Positions 1 through 8,280 of a stretch of 64,000 nt of DNA are shown here, in pieces. The DNA is from Kitasatospora sp. SUK 42 (lineage in GTDB: Bacteria; Actinomycetota; Actinomycetes; Streptomycetales; Streptomycetaceae). The translations under genes and the position numbers were made by a program. The DNA lies in assembly GCF_015776785.2 (NCBI RefSeq), contig NZ_LFMD02000007.1:769547-833546 (forward strand). Reading direction: 5' to 3'. Below the pieces are notes generated by a model that saw nothing but the letters and a program-made list of their open reading frames with translations, had not been told where the DNA came from and ran no database searches. Within the stretch, counting starts at the first letter, position 1; each line of letters opens with the position of its first letter.

Positions 1-694
1 GCTGGAGGGCGTCGGAGACCCGGTCGTCGGCGCCGGCCAGCACCGCGCCGATCGCCGATGCGGCGGCCAGCAGTGAGGCCGTCTTGCCGCCCTCCATCTC
101 CAGGCACTCGGCGACGGTGACGCTGTCGCGCTGCTCGAAGGCGACGTCCATGGCCTGGCCGTCGATCAGTCTTCGGGTCGCCGTGGTGAGCAGCCGGACG
201 GCGCGCGCGGCGTCGGTCGGGCTGGTGCCGCCGGCCACCGCGGTGTCGAGCAGCACCTCCGTGCCGAGCGTCGCCAGGGCGTCGCCGACCAGGATCGCCT
301 GGGCCGGCCCGAACACCGTCCAGGCGGTGGCCCGGTGCCGCCGGGTCTCGTCACCGTCCATCAGGTCATCATGAAGGAGGGAGAAATTATGCACCAGTTC
401 AACGGCAACCCCTCCGGGCACGCCCACCTCGGCCGCCGCACCGGTGGCCTGGGCGGACAGCAGCGCCAGCGCCGGACGCACGGCCTTGCCGCTGTCGCCC
501 TCCACCGGCGTGCCGTCCCGGTCGATCCAGCCGAAGTGGTACGCGGCGACGGTGTCCATGGGTGCGGCCAAACGGGCGACGGCAGCCCGTAGCGGCGGAT
601 TGCAGAGCGTACGGCTGCGGGCGAGCAGCTCCGGCACCGAGACCGGTTCGGCGTGCGCCGTGCCTCCGACGGCGAAGCCGGTGCGTGACTCCAC
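1..694 (-). CDS. Polyprenyl (trans-isoprenyl) diphosphate synthase, 3' end outside the window
   Basis: This is the N-terminal 231 residues of a trans-isoprenyl diphosphate synthase, which condenses allylic diphosphates with IPP; beside hpnCDE it probably supplies farnesyl diphosphate for squalene and hopene. The first Asp-rich motif DDLMD is at about residues 109-113 and the IPP-binding GKAVRP stretch at about 69-74. The GTG start at 694 follows AGAGGGA at a suitable distance. The gene runs off the left edge, so the second Asp-rich motif is not visible. It lies 182 bp downstream of hpnE on the same strand, in the usual Streptomyces hopanoid order, where squalene-hopene cyclase would be expected next. 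Chain length cannot be told from this part. Confidence 0.9.
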   Translation of the reverse strand, partial: MESRTGFAVGGTAHAEPVSVPELLARSRTLCNPPLRAAVARLAAPMDTVAAYHFGWIDRDGTPVEGDSGKAVRPALALLSAQATGAAAEVGVPGGVAVELVHNFSLLHDDLMDGDETRRHRATAWTVFGPAQAILVGDALATLGTEVLLDTAVAGGTSPTDAARAVRLLTTATRRLIDGQAMDVAFEQRDSVTVAECLEMEGGKTASLLAAASAIGAVLAGADDRVSDALQ

Positions 695-876
695 GTGCGT
701 TCCCTCTCCCTCGTGGTGCCGGACCGCACGGGGCGGCCGGATTACTGCGCCGTCGGTGCGGCTGGTGTCGATTCGAGTGATGCCGGAGCGAACGGTGTCG
801 GTACGGCCGATCCGGCTGGTGAGGCCGACGCTACGCCCGACGGCTCTGGCGGGCTCTCCGGCGGCGGGGCCCGCCG

Positions 877-2310
877 TCACCGGGGCCACCTCCCGTCGCC
901 CCGGTCCACCGCCACTCGACAGCCCGCCGCGGCGAGCGCGGCGTCGGCGGCGGCGTGGCCGCTGCGCACGGCGCCCTCCATGGTCGCGGGCCAGCCGGTG
1001 GCGGTCCACGCACCGGCCAGCAGCAGGCCGGGGACGCCGGTCGTGGCCGAGGGCCGCAGCGCGGCGGTGCCCGGGAGACCGTCGAAGGTGGCGGTGCGCT
1101 CCCGGGTGACGAAGAAGTCCAGCACCTCGGCGCCGGCGGCGGCCGGGAGCAGCCGGGCCAGCTCGGGCAGGTAGCGGCGGCGCAGTTCGGCCACCGGCAG
1201 GTCGATCTCGTCCTGGACGGCGGACTGCGAGAGCGCCAGGTACTGGGCGCCCGGGTGGACGCGGCCGATCGTGGTGCCGGCCAGCCCGGAGTGCGTGGTG
1301 CGGTCGAACACCCACTGGACCGGGGAGCCGAGCGCGGCGAAGAAGGGCCGGCGCAGCACCTTGCGATCGTAGACCACGTGCACGTTCAGGATCGGCGTGG
1401 TGCCGAACCCGGCGAGCCGCTCCTGCCCCGGGAGGGCGCCCGGCGGCAGCAGGGCGGTCGCGGTGTCCTGGGCGCCGGCCAGCACGACGGTGTCGGCGGT
1501 GAGCAGTTCCCCGCTCTCCAGCCGCACGGCGTGCTGGGGGGTCGCCGGCTTGAGTTCCGCGACCCGGGCGCGCAGCAGTACCCGCACGCCGGCGTTTTCC
1601 AGCTCGGCGAGCGCCCGGTCGTGGTGGATCACGCCGAGCGGAACGGCGGCGATGCCGATGTCGGAGGCGCCCGGATCGGAGAGCAGGCCGGTCTTGAAGA
1701 CCATCGCGGCGAGCGCCAGCGACACCTGGTCGGCCCGGGCGTTCAGGGTGGCGACGCCGACCAGGTCCCACAGCGCGGCCACGGTGGCGGCGTTCTGCCC
1801 GTTGCGGCGCAGCCAGTCGCCGAAGGAGAGCCGGTCCAGCGCCGGGTCGGCGAGGTCCAGCCCCTTCAGGGCGAGCGCGCCGCGGACCACCCGGGCGCGG
1901 TCGGCCGCGGACAGGTGCGGGTAGCGGGCCAGGCTGCCGGCCAGGTGCAGCGGGACGGGCAGACCGGCCCGGCGCAGCCGCCCGAGGGTGCGCACCGGGG
2001 CCGCGTCGGGGCCGGTGACGGAGAGCACCGGAACGTCCAGGCGGTCCTGGAGGTGGGTCATCCGGGTGGCGCCGAGGCGCTCCAGCAGGCCGCGGTAGGC
2101 GGTGCAGCAGCGCAGGAAGACGTGCTGGCCGTTGTCGACGGTCAGCTCGCCGCGCTGGAAGGAGAACGCCAGGCCACCGAGCCGGGGCCGGCCCTCGGCG
2201 AGGGTGACCCGCTGGCCGGCCTCGGCCAGCCGCAGTGCGGTGGTGATCCCGGCCAGGCCGCCGCCGACCACGACGACGGCCGGGCGCGCGGCATCGGCTC
2301 GCCCGGTCAT
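877..2310 (-). CDS. hpnE: Hydroxysqualene dehydroxylase HpnE (FAD-dependent)
   Basis: HpnE reduces hydroxysqualene to squalene in the HpnCDE route. The 477-aa protein opens with an FAD-binding Rossmann fingerprint, VVVVGGGLAG at about residues 12-21, followed by an acidic and LGG-containing stretch as in the phytoene-desaturase/amine-oxidase superfamily, and has a C-terminal GxxxAG-type segment (LLLAGAWTATGWPATMEGA). The ATG at 2310 is preceded by GGGGGAGGG. The same frame stays open upstream for 128 codons, but that part lacks family similarity and has no better ribosome site. hpnD ends 172 bp upstream; that gap is GC-rich with degenerate GGTCGG-type repeats and no evident gene. Position in hpnC-hpnD-hpnE supports the name. 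Confidence 0.93.
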   Translation of the reverse strand: MTGRADAARPAVVVVGGGLAGITTALRLAEAGQRVTLAEGRPRLGGLAFSFQRGELTVDNGQHVFLRCCTAYRGLLERLGATRMTHLQDRLDVPVLSVTGPDAAPVRTLGRLRRAGLPVPLHLAGSLARYPHLSAADRARVVRGALALKGLDLADPALDRLSFGDWLRRNGQNAATVAALWDLVGVATLNARADQVSLALAAMVFKTGLLSDPGASDIGIAAVPLGVIHHDRALAELENAGVRVLLRARVAELKPATPQHAVRLESGELLTADTVVLAGAQDTATALLPPGALPGQERLAGFGTTPILNVHVVYDRKVLRRPFFAALGSPVQWVFDRTTHSGLAGTTIGRVHPGAQYLALSQSAVQDEIDLPVAELRRRYLPELARLLPAAAGAEVLDFFVTRERTATFDGLPGTAALRPSATTGVPGLLLAGAWTATGWPATMEGAVRSGHAAADAALAAAGCRVAVDRGDGRWPR

Positions 2311-2482
2311 CGGCCCTCCCCCTCGCAGTCGCTGGACCGCCGAGCGGCGGTCGCCATGGCCGACGCGCTGTCGGCCGGCGATGTCACGGTCGGCGCGGTC
2401 GCGGTCGGTGCAGTCGTGGTCAACGCGGCTCGGCCCGGATGTGATTCCCCGCTGACACAGCGTGACAGAACTGTGGCGAGAA

Positions 2483-3385
2483 TCAAGAACGCCCCCCGGC
2501 GAGCCCGGAAAGCGCGACGTACGCCTTCTCCCAGCCCGGGAGCGACACCCGGCCGCGCAGCACCGACTCGGGATCGGCGGCGATCCGGCCGAGCAGCCGG
2601 TGGTAGATCCCCGCCATCGCGGCGGTGCAGGCGCGGCTGCGGCGGTCGAGCATCGGCAGCAGCCGCAGGCCCTCCTCGAAGGCGGCCTGCGCACGGGCGG
2701 CCTCGAAGGCCACCAGTCCGGTGAAGTCGGCGCCGACCGGCGGCTTGGGCAGCGCGAAGCCCTGCTCGCAGCCGAACCGGACCAGGTCCTCGGTGGGCAG
2801 GTAGGTGCGGCCGTTCAGGGCGTCCTCGCGCAGGTCGCGCAGGATGTTGGTGAGCTGCAGCGCCAGGCCCAGGGTGTCCGCGTAGTGCGCCCCGCGCTCC
2901 GGGTCGTCGCAGCCGTAGACGCCCAGCGAGAGCCGGCCGATCGCGCCGGCCACGCAGCGGCAGTAGACCTTCAGCTCCTCGTACGTCTGGTACTCGGCGC
3001 CCTTGAGGTCCATCTCGACGCCGTCGATCAGCTCGTCGAAGCCGCCGAGCGGGATCGGAAAGCGCCGGGCCGCGTCGGCCAGGGCGACCTTGATCGGGTC
3101 GGTGTCGTCCTCGGCGACCGTGCCGGAGCGGACCTCGTCCACCAGGTCCCGGGTGCTCAGCAGCGCCTCGGCCTTGCGGTCGGCCGGGAGGTCGCCGTCG
3201 CCGATGTCGTCCACCCGGCGGGCCAGCGCGTACAGGGCCGACATGGCCAGCCGCTTGGGCTCGGGCAGCAACCTGATGCCGTAGCTGAAGTTGCGCGCCT
3301 GCAGCCCGGTGACTGCCTCGCAGTACCGGTACGCCGCCATGACCTGGGCCGACGCCAGTGGTGATGCCGCCACTCGGGCGTTCAC
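2483..3385 (-). CDS. hpnD: Presqualene diphosphate synthase HpnD
   Basis: A squalene/phytoene-synthase-family enzyme that joins two farnesyl diphosphates to presqualene diphosphate. The 300-aa product carries both Asp-rich metal-binding motifs: DDIGD at residues 59-63 and DLRED at 184-188, the latter followed by NGRTYLPTEDL. The GTG start at 3385 overlaps the hpnC stop in a GTGA, so translation is probably coupled to hpnC. Length and motif spacing are normal for HpnD. With HpnC and HpnE it makes up the three-enzyme bacterial squalene pathway. Confidence 0.94.
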   Translation of the reverse strand: MNARVAASPLASAQVMAAYRYCEAVTGLQARNFSYGIRLLPEPKRLAMSALYALARRVDDIGDGDLPADRKAEALLSTRDLVDEVRSGTVAEDDTDPIKVALADAARRFPIPLGGFDELIDGVEMDLKGAEYQTYEELKVYCRCVAGAIGRLSLGVYGCDDPERGAHYADTLGLALQLTNILRDLREDALNGRTYLPTEDLVRFGCEQGFALPKPPVGADFTGLVAFEAARAQAAFEEGLRLLPMLDRRSRACTAAMAGIYHRLLGRIAADPESVLRGRVSLPGWEKAYVALSGLAGGRS

Positions 3386-4371
3386 CTTCCCTTCGCGAAG
3401 ATGGCCGCCGCCTTCGCTGCGAGGCGGCGCTTGTCCGGCTTCGCCTGCTGGGCGAGCACGTCGTACCCGGCGTCCTCGATGGCCGCCAGGGCCGCGTAGC
3501 CGCCTGCGGTGAATCCCGCCAGGAGCAGTCGAAGCCTCCCCCGAACCGTACCTACCAATGGTGCGCCGCGGTCGAGCAGGGTGCGGGCCCGTTCGACCTC
3601 GAAGGCGATCAGTTCCCGTACCGCTCCGGTCGCGGTGGGGGCCGAGAGCTCCTCCTCGGTGACGCCGAAGCGTTCGAGGTCCTCGGTCGGGAGGTAGATC
3701 CGGCCGCGGGCCAGGTCCTCGGCCACGTCCTGCAGGTGTTCGACCACCTGGAGGCCGCTGCAGACGGCGTCGGAGAGGGCGATCCGCTCCGGGGTGGCGG
3801 CGCCCGCGATGGCCAACACCAGGCGGCCGACCGGGTCGGCGGAGAGCGTGCAGTAGCGGATCAGGTCGTCGTAGGTGGCGTAGCGGGTGGTGGTCTGGTC
3901 CACCCGGTTGGCCTCGATCAGACGGCGGAACGGCTCCGGGGTGAGGCCGTGCCGGTCGACCAGCGGGACGAGGGCGCTCATCAGCGGGTGGCGGGGCCGG
4001 TCGGCGCCGCCGGGGTGCAGGGCGGACTCGAACACCCGGTCGAGGTCGTGCTCCAGCCCGTCGAGCAGGGCGAGCCGGAAGGCGACCTCCTCCGGTCCGG
4101 GCCGCGCCGAGGGGGTGGCGGGGTCCGAAGGGGTGACGGGGGGCCGCTGCTCGACCCCGAGCAGGGCCGCGGTGGCGGCGGGATCGGCCAGGTCGCCGTC
4201 GCCGGCGTCGTCGACCAGCCGGGCGAAGCCGTAGACCGCCATCAGGTCGTCGCGCCAGGCCGCGGGCAGGAAGAAGGGGGCGACCGGGAAGTTCTCCGCC
4301 CCCGCCTTCTCCAGGGTCTGTCCCGCGGAACGGTTCACCGGCGTATCACTGGGCTGGGCCGAAGCCGACAC
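3382..4371 (-). CDS. hpnC: Hydroxysqualene synthase HpnC
   Basis: First gene of the visible hopanoid operon: the squalene-synthase-like enzyme converting presqualene diphosphate to hydroxysqualene. Motifs are DDAGD near residue 55 and DVAEDLARGRIYLPTEDL in the C-terminal half. The start is uncertain. The GTG at 4380 directly abuts GGGGGA, leaving no spacer, whereas the GTG three codons later (4371) has GGGGGAG about 8 nt upstream, so 4371 is preferred (329 aa). A Pro/Ser-rich insert at about residues 75-95 separates the first motif from the core; it is a family length variation rather than a defect. Its promoter must lie in the 273 bp up to the tagH-like gene end. Confidence 0.93.
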   Translation of the reverse strand: MSASAQPSDTPVNRSAGQTLEKAGAENFPVAPFFLPAAWRDDLMAVYGFARLVDDAGDGDLADPAATAALLGVEQRPPVTPSDPATPSARPGPEEVAFRLALLDGLEHDLDRVFESALHPGGADRPRHPLMSALVPLVDRHGLTPEPFRRLIEANRVDQTTTRYATYDDLIRYCTLSADPVGRLVLAIAGAATPERIALSDAVCSGLQVVEHLQDVAEDLARGRIYLPTEDLERFGVTEEELSAPTATGAVRELIAFEVERARTLLDRGAPLVGTVRGRLRLLLAGFTAGGYAALAAIEDAGYDVLAQQAKPDKRRLAAKAAAIFAKGR

Positions 4372-4576
4372 TGCTGTCACTCCCCCGTTCTACACCGCGC
4401 GGTACCACCGGTCCGACTCGGACACGCGTCCGAGCGCGGGCGTCACGCGCTGCACACCGCCCCCGCGCCCCACAGCCTGACAGCACGGAGCGCGCCCGAG
4501 AAGAGCGCCCCGCCCGCGCACTGGGGCGCTCACCCCCGCGGCGGCGGGCCACCCGGGCTACCGGCGTGTCGCATGC

Positions 4577-4616
4577 CGAAGGGCCGGCTCCGGAGTCCTC
4601 CGGGGCCGACCCTTCG
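4577..4616 (-). terminator. Stem-loop terminator after the ABC ATPase gene
   Basis: Inverted repeat CGAAGGG (4577-4583) and CCCTTCG (4610-4616), with further GC-rich pairing of CCGGAG and CTCCGG inside. It lies 28 nt past the stop of the minus-strand ATPase gene, so the exporter and hopanoid operons are probably separate transcripts. Confidence 0.6.
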
Positions 4617-4644
4617 AGAATCACGGCCCTGCACCGTTCGGGAC

Positions 4645-5454
4645 CTACGGGCGCTCGCCGCGCTCGTAACGGCCGACGACCTCCTCGGTCGGGCCGTCCA
4701 TGACCAGCTCGCCGTGCTCGATCCAGATGGTCCGCTCGCAGACCTCGCGGATCGAGTTGTTGTCGTGGCTGACCAGGAAGACCGTACCGGCGGAGCCGCG
4801 CAGCTCCTCGATCCGCCGCTTGCTGCGCTGCTGGAAGGCCTGGTCACCGGTGGCCAGGGCCTCGTCGATCAGCAGCACGTCGTGGGTCTTGGCGGCGGCG
4901 ATGGAGAAGCGGAGCCGGGCACCCATGCCGGAGGAGTAGGTGCGCATCGGCAGCGAGATGAAGTCGCCCTTGTCGTTGATCCCGGAGAAGTCGACGATGT
5001 CCTGGTAGCGGCGCTTCACCTCGGCCGGGGACATGCCCATCGCCAGGCAGCCCAGGATGACGTTGCGCTCGCCCGAGAGCTCGTTCATCAGGGCCGCGTT
5101 GACGCCCAGCAGCGAGGGCTGGCCGTTGGTGTAGATGCCGCCCTTCTCGGTCGGCAGCAGGCCCGCGATGGCGGCCAGCATGGTCGACTTGCCGGAGCCG
5201 TTGGAGCCGATCAGACCGACCGCCTCGCCCTTGTACGCGGTGAAGCTGATGCCGCGCACGGCGTGCACCTCGCGCACACCGGCGGAGCGCTTGCGGGAGA
5301 TGATGCGGCTCAGCGCCGAGGTGGCGCTGCCCTTGCCGGAGCCGGCGCCGTGCACCCGGTAGACGATGTGCACGTCGTCGACGACGACGGTGGGCTCGCG
5401 GGCCACGTTCACGGTCGGGACGGCGTCGTGCTTGCTCAGGTCGGTGTCAGCCAC
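4645..5454 (-). CDS. ABC exporter ATP-binding subunit, TagH/Wzt-like polysaccharide or teichoic-acid type
   Basis: ATPase of an ABC-2-type exporter for cell-surface polymers or lipid-linked glycans. Walker A GSNGSGKST is at 83-91, the signature YSSGMG at about 173-178, Walker B VLLIDEA at 193-199 and the switch His in VSH at 230. The long N-terminal lead (about 60 residues before the core) and the YSSGMGARL signature are typical of the TagH/RfbE/Wzt subgroup rather than nutrient importers. The GTG start at 5454 lies 8 bp inside the permease gene, so the two are coupled. There is no C-terminal carbohydrate-binding extension, so substrate recognition is probably in the permease or downstream. 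Confidence 0.88.
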   Translation of the reverse strand: MADTDLSKHDAVPTVNVAREPTVVVDDVHIVYRVHGAGSGKGSATSALSRIISRKRSAGVREVHAVRGISFTAYKGEAVGLIGSNGSGKSTMLAAIAGLLPTEKGGIYTNGQPSLLGVNAALMNELSGERNVILGCLAMGMSPAEVKRRYQDIVDFSGINDKGDFISLPMRTYSSGMGARLRFSIAAAKTHDVLLIDEALATGDQAFQQRSKRRIEELRGSAGTVFLVSHDNNSIREVCERTIWIEHGELVMDGPTEEVVGRYERGERP

Positions 5455-6388
5455 GGCCGTACTCCTCCTCGGCCTTCCAGAAGAAGACGTATCCGATGAC
5501 GAACATGCCGACGCCCCAGGCCAGGCCGTACGCCCACTGGTGCGGCGGGAGCGTCTGGTGCGCGGGCAGGTGCTTGTTGTAGATGACCGGCGCGAAGGCG
5601 TGCCGCAGCAGGTCCATGTAGACCGAGGCCGGGTTGACGGCCATGATCGTCTGGATGTAGTGCGGCCAGGTCTGGATCTTGTCCTGGATGCTGAACATCA
5701 CTCCGGACAGGAACATCCAGGCGCGCATCACGAAGGGGATCAGCTGGGAGATGTCGCTGGTCTTGGAACCGATCCGGGCGAAGATCAGCGAGACGCCGGT
5801 GTTGAACAGGGTCTGCAGGATCAGCGCCGGGATGATCAGCAGCCAGGTCCGGCCCGGGGTGATGCCGGCCGCCAGCACGGTGATGACCAGCACGACCATC
5901 GAGATCAGCAGCTGCTGGAGCTGGATCACGGTGAAGGCGATCGGCAGGCTGGCGCGCGGGAAGTGCAGCGCGCGGATCAGGCCGAGGTTGTCGGAGATCG
6001 CCCGGGTGCCGGCCTGCACCGCGTTCTGGGTGAACTGGAAGACGAAGACGCCGATGCAGAGCCAGGCGATGTAGGTGTTCGGCGGGAAGTTGTCCTTGCT
6101 CTGCAGGATGACGCCGAAGACCAGGTAGAACACCGCGCAGTTGAGCAGCGGGGTCACGACCTGCCACAGCTGGCCCAGCTTGGCGTCGGTGTACTGGGCC
6201 ACCAGACGGGCGGTGGCGAAGGCCCAGATGAAGTGGCGCCGGGCCCAGAGCTGCCTGGTGTACGCGAACAGGCCGGGCCGGGCACCGCTCACCGACAGAC
6301 CGTACTTGTCCGCAAGCTGCTTCGGGGTCAGGCCCGCGTCCGCCCCCCTCGGGGCTGAGAGGCTGACGGGTTCACTCACTGTCGACAC
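5447..6388 (-). CDS. ABC-2 type exporter permease (TagG/Wzm-like)
   Basis: Integral-membrane half of the polymer/glycolipid exporter. The 313-aa protein has about six hydrophobic segments (from WQVVTPLLNCAVFYLVFGVI onward) and the conserved NPxSVYMDLLRHA region typical of ABC-2 O-antigen/teichoic-acid permeases. The GTG start at 6388 follows AAGGA with a 5-nt spacer. It overlaps the downstream ATPase gene. Its likely substrate is the product of the upstream nucleotidyltransferase, CDP-alcohol and glycosyltransferase genes, 144 bp away on the same strand. This is an inference from neighbourhood only. Confidence 0.87.
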   Translation of the reverse strand: MSTVSEPVSLSAPRGADAGLTPKQLADKYGLSVSGARPGLFAYTRQLWARRHFIWAFATARLVAQYTDAKLGQLWQVVTPLLNCAVFYLVFGVILQSKDNFPPNTYIAWLCIGVFVFQFTQNAVQAGTRAISDNLGLIRALHFPRASLPIAFTVIQLQQLLISMVVLVITVLAAGITPGRTWLLIIPALILQTLFNTGVSLIFARIGSKTSDISQLIPFVMRAWMFLSGVMFSIQDKIQTWPHYIQTIMAVNPASVYMDLLRHAFAPVIYNKHLPAHQTLPPHQWAYGLAWGVGMFVIGYVFFWKAEEEYGRG

Positions 6389-6485
6389 ATTCGTCCTTCA
6401 CGCGGGATCGGTCGGGGCGGCCGGTCGGCGGGGGTCCGCCGGCCTTGCGCCGATGGGGATCCACCGGGATCACGGGGGGAGGTTC

Positions 6486-6509
6486 CGGCCGGTGTGTGGT
6501 CACCGGCCG
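6486..6509 (-). terminator. Stem-loop after the glycosyltransferase gene
   Basis: Perfect 9-bp arms CGGCCGGTG (6486-6494) and CACCGGCCG (6501-6509) with a 6-nt loop, 24 nt past the minus-strand glycosyltransferase stop. A second short dyad, TCTGAT and ATCAGA, straddles the stop at 6523-6537. There is no long U tract, so termination may be only partial and the exporter genes could be read through. Confidence 0.45.
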
Positions 6510-6532
6510 TGGCGATCGATCTTCTGATCGAA

Positions 6533-7432
6533 TCAGATGATCGGAGGTCGGCCCAGCCTGGTCAGTTGCCAAACGGTACGCCATCGCATGGGCCGCCGCG
6601 GACCGCAGGGTTCGCGCCAGCCCGCCCGGAATCCGCCCCACCAGGCCTTCAGCGCCTCCGGGGAGGGGCGGCGGGCCAGGGTCAGCAGAAACCAGGTTCC
6701 CAGATAGAGAGGCACCAGAGGGGCCGGAAGGTTCCGCCTCGCCAGCCAAACCCGGTTCCGGGCCACATTGTGGAAGTAGGTGGCGTGCCGGGCCGGCGAG
6801 GTGATCGGGTGGTGCAGCACCACGTCCGCCCGGTAGTCGATGGCCCAGCCGGCGTCCAGCGCGCGCCACGCGAGGTCGGTCTCCTCGTGCGCGTAGAAGA
6901 ACTCACCGGGCAGCTGGCCGGCCTGCTCGAACACCTTGCAGCGCACGGCGCTCGCGCCGCCCAGGAAGGTGGTCACCCGGGAGGAGCGCAGCGGGTCACT
7001 GGCGCGCAGCCGGGGGACGTGGCGGCGCTGGGTGACTCCGGTGTCGGGGTCCGCGATCCGGAAGGACACGATGCCCAGCTCCGGGTCGCCGGTGAAGGCC
7101 TCGCGCAGCAGACGGGCCGAGTCGGTGCGCGGCAGGTTCCCGTCGTCGTCCAGGAAGAGGACGGCGTCCACGTCCCGGCCGTCCGGCCCGAACAGCTCGA
7201 TGCCGACGTTGCGGCCGCCCGGGATGCCGAGGTTCTCCGGCAGCTCGACGCTGCGCACGCCCTCCGGCAGCGGGGGCAGCGGGGCGCCGTTGCCGACCAC
7301 GGCGAGTTCGACCGCCGGGCCCTCCTGGGCGCGGACGGCCTCGATCAGGGCGTTGAGCTCGGCGGGCCGGTTGCCCATGGTGATGATCACGGCGCCGAGG
7401 CGGAAGTTCTCCGCGGTGGTCTGTGCGTTCAT
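6533..7432 (-). CDS. Family 2 glycosyltransferase
   Basis: A 299-aa GT-A fold glycosyltransferase of the rhamnosyl/galactofuranosyl-like GT2 group, probably adding sugar to a lipid-linked or polymer acceptor at the inner membrane face. The nucleotide/metal-binding DDD lies at about residues 95-97 (LFLDDDGN) and the catalytic region at FYAHEETDLAWRALDAGW. NLGIPGGRNVG is the usual GT2 diphosphate-side signature. One or two hydrophobic segments near the C-terminus may anchor it. The ATG at 7432 overlaps the stop of the CDP-alcohol phosphotransferase gene by 4 bp (ATGA). The sugar donor and acceptor are unknown. Confidence 0.88.
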   Translation of the reverse strand: MNAQTTAENFRLGAVIITMGNRPAELNALIEAVRAQEGPAVELAVVGNGAPLPPLPEGVRSVELPENLGIPGGRNVGIELFGPDGRDVDAVLFLDDDGNLPRTDSARLLREAFTGDPELGIVSFRIADPDTGVTQRRHVPRLRASDPLRSSRVTTFLGGASAVRCKVFEQAGQLPGEFFYAHEETDLAWRALDAGWAIDYRADVVLHHPITSPARHATYFHNVARNRVWLARRNLPAPLVPLYLGTWFLLTLARRPSPEALKAWWGGFRAGWREPCGPRRPMRWRTVWQLTRLGRPPII

Positions 7433-8280
7433 CGCAGCCTGCTCGACAGGACGATGCTCAGCAGGTGCAGCACGGTCTGCAGCATGGCGATCGCCGCCAG
7501 CACCACGACCGCGAGCCGGGTGAAGAACAGCCCGCCGTGCACGGTGTCGGCGATCCCGGCGACCAGGATGAACAGCGAGGCCTCGACGGCGCCGACCAGG
7601 CGGTGGAACTTCAGGAGGGAGGCCGCCCGGCGGGCCCTGGCCACCGAGGCCGAGCGCGGCACCGAGGCGCTGTCCTCGACGGCCGTCATGCCGCTGCGGG
7701 CGCGGGCCACGTCCACCAGGTCGGTCTCGGACTTGATCAGGATCGCGCCGAGCGCGGCCAGGGTGCCCAGGAACGCCCACTCCCAGTGCGAGCCGCCGCC
7801 CTCGCGGTGGAGCAGGTCGGTGGCGCGCAGGCCGAGGCCGGTCAGCAGGGCCGCCTCGGACATGTAGTGGCCGACCCGGTCCAGGTAGACGCCGGTGAGC
7901 GAGGTCTGCCGGCGCCAGCGGGCGACCTCCCCGTCCACGCAGTCCAGCAGCAGGTAGACCTGGATCAGCAGGGCGCCCAGGACCGCGCCGACGATGCCCG
8001 GCACGATCAGCGCGGCACCGGCCAGGATGCCGGTGAACATCATCAGGTACGTCAGGCCGTTGGGCGTGATCGCCGTCATGGTGGAGAGCACGCGGGTGAT
8101 CCGCAGCGAGATCCTCCGCATGTACAGGCGCCCGGCCCAGTGCTCGGCGCTGCGGCGCTGGAGCATGCCCTCCGGGTGGATCACCGCGCGCAGCTCCTCG
8201 ATCGAGGGCCGGCGGGTCAGGTCCACCGGGGGCCGCTCGGCACCCGTGGTGGAGGGGTCAGCTGTTGACGGCTTGGACAT
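7429..8280 (-). CDS. CDP-alcohol phosphatidyltransferase family membrane enzyme
   Basis: A polytopic enzyme that would transfer a phosphoalcohol from a CDP-alcohol to an acceptor alcohol. The signature lies at D113-C-V-D116-G117-E-V-A120-R121 then G130-x3-D134-x3-H138. In the family consensus the last position is the catalytic Asp, so here the fourth Asp is His. About six hydrophobic stretches follow. The ATG at 8280 is preferred over an in-frame TTG at 8331 because the latter lies deeper in the upstream gene. The gene overlaps the dehydrogenase gene by 23 bp and the glycosyltransferase by 4 bp. Neighbours suggest the CDP-alcohol comes from the operon's nucleotidyltransferase. Confidence 0.85.
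   Translation of the reverse strand: MSKPSTADPSTTGAERPPVDLTRRPSIEELRAVIHPEGMLQRRSAEHWAGRLYMRRISLRITRVLSTMTAITPNGLTYLMMFTGILAGAALIVPGIVGAVLGALLIQVYLLLDCVDGEVARWRRQTSLTGVYLDRVGHYMSEAALLTGLGLRATDLLHREGGGSHWEWAFLGTLAALGAILIKSETDLVDVARARSGMTAVEDSASVPRSASVARARRAASLLKFHRLVGAVEASLFILVAGIADTVHGGLFFTRLAVVVLAAIAMLQTVLHLLSIVLSSRLR

Noticed and set aside
2311..2482. Small gene between hpnD and hpnE
   Set aside because: Open frames exist but there is no ribosome site or similarity; the stretch is degenerate GGTCGG-type repeats.
955..2724. 589-aa plus-strand open frame
   Set aside because: Antisense to hpnE; repetitive Gly/Arg/Gln composition and no recognisable domain.
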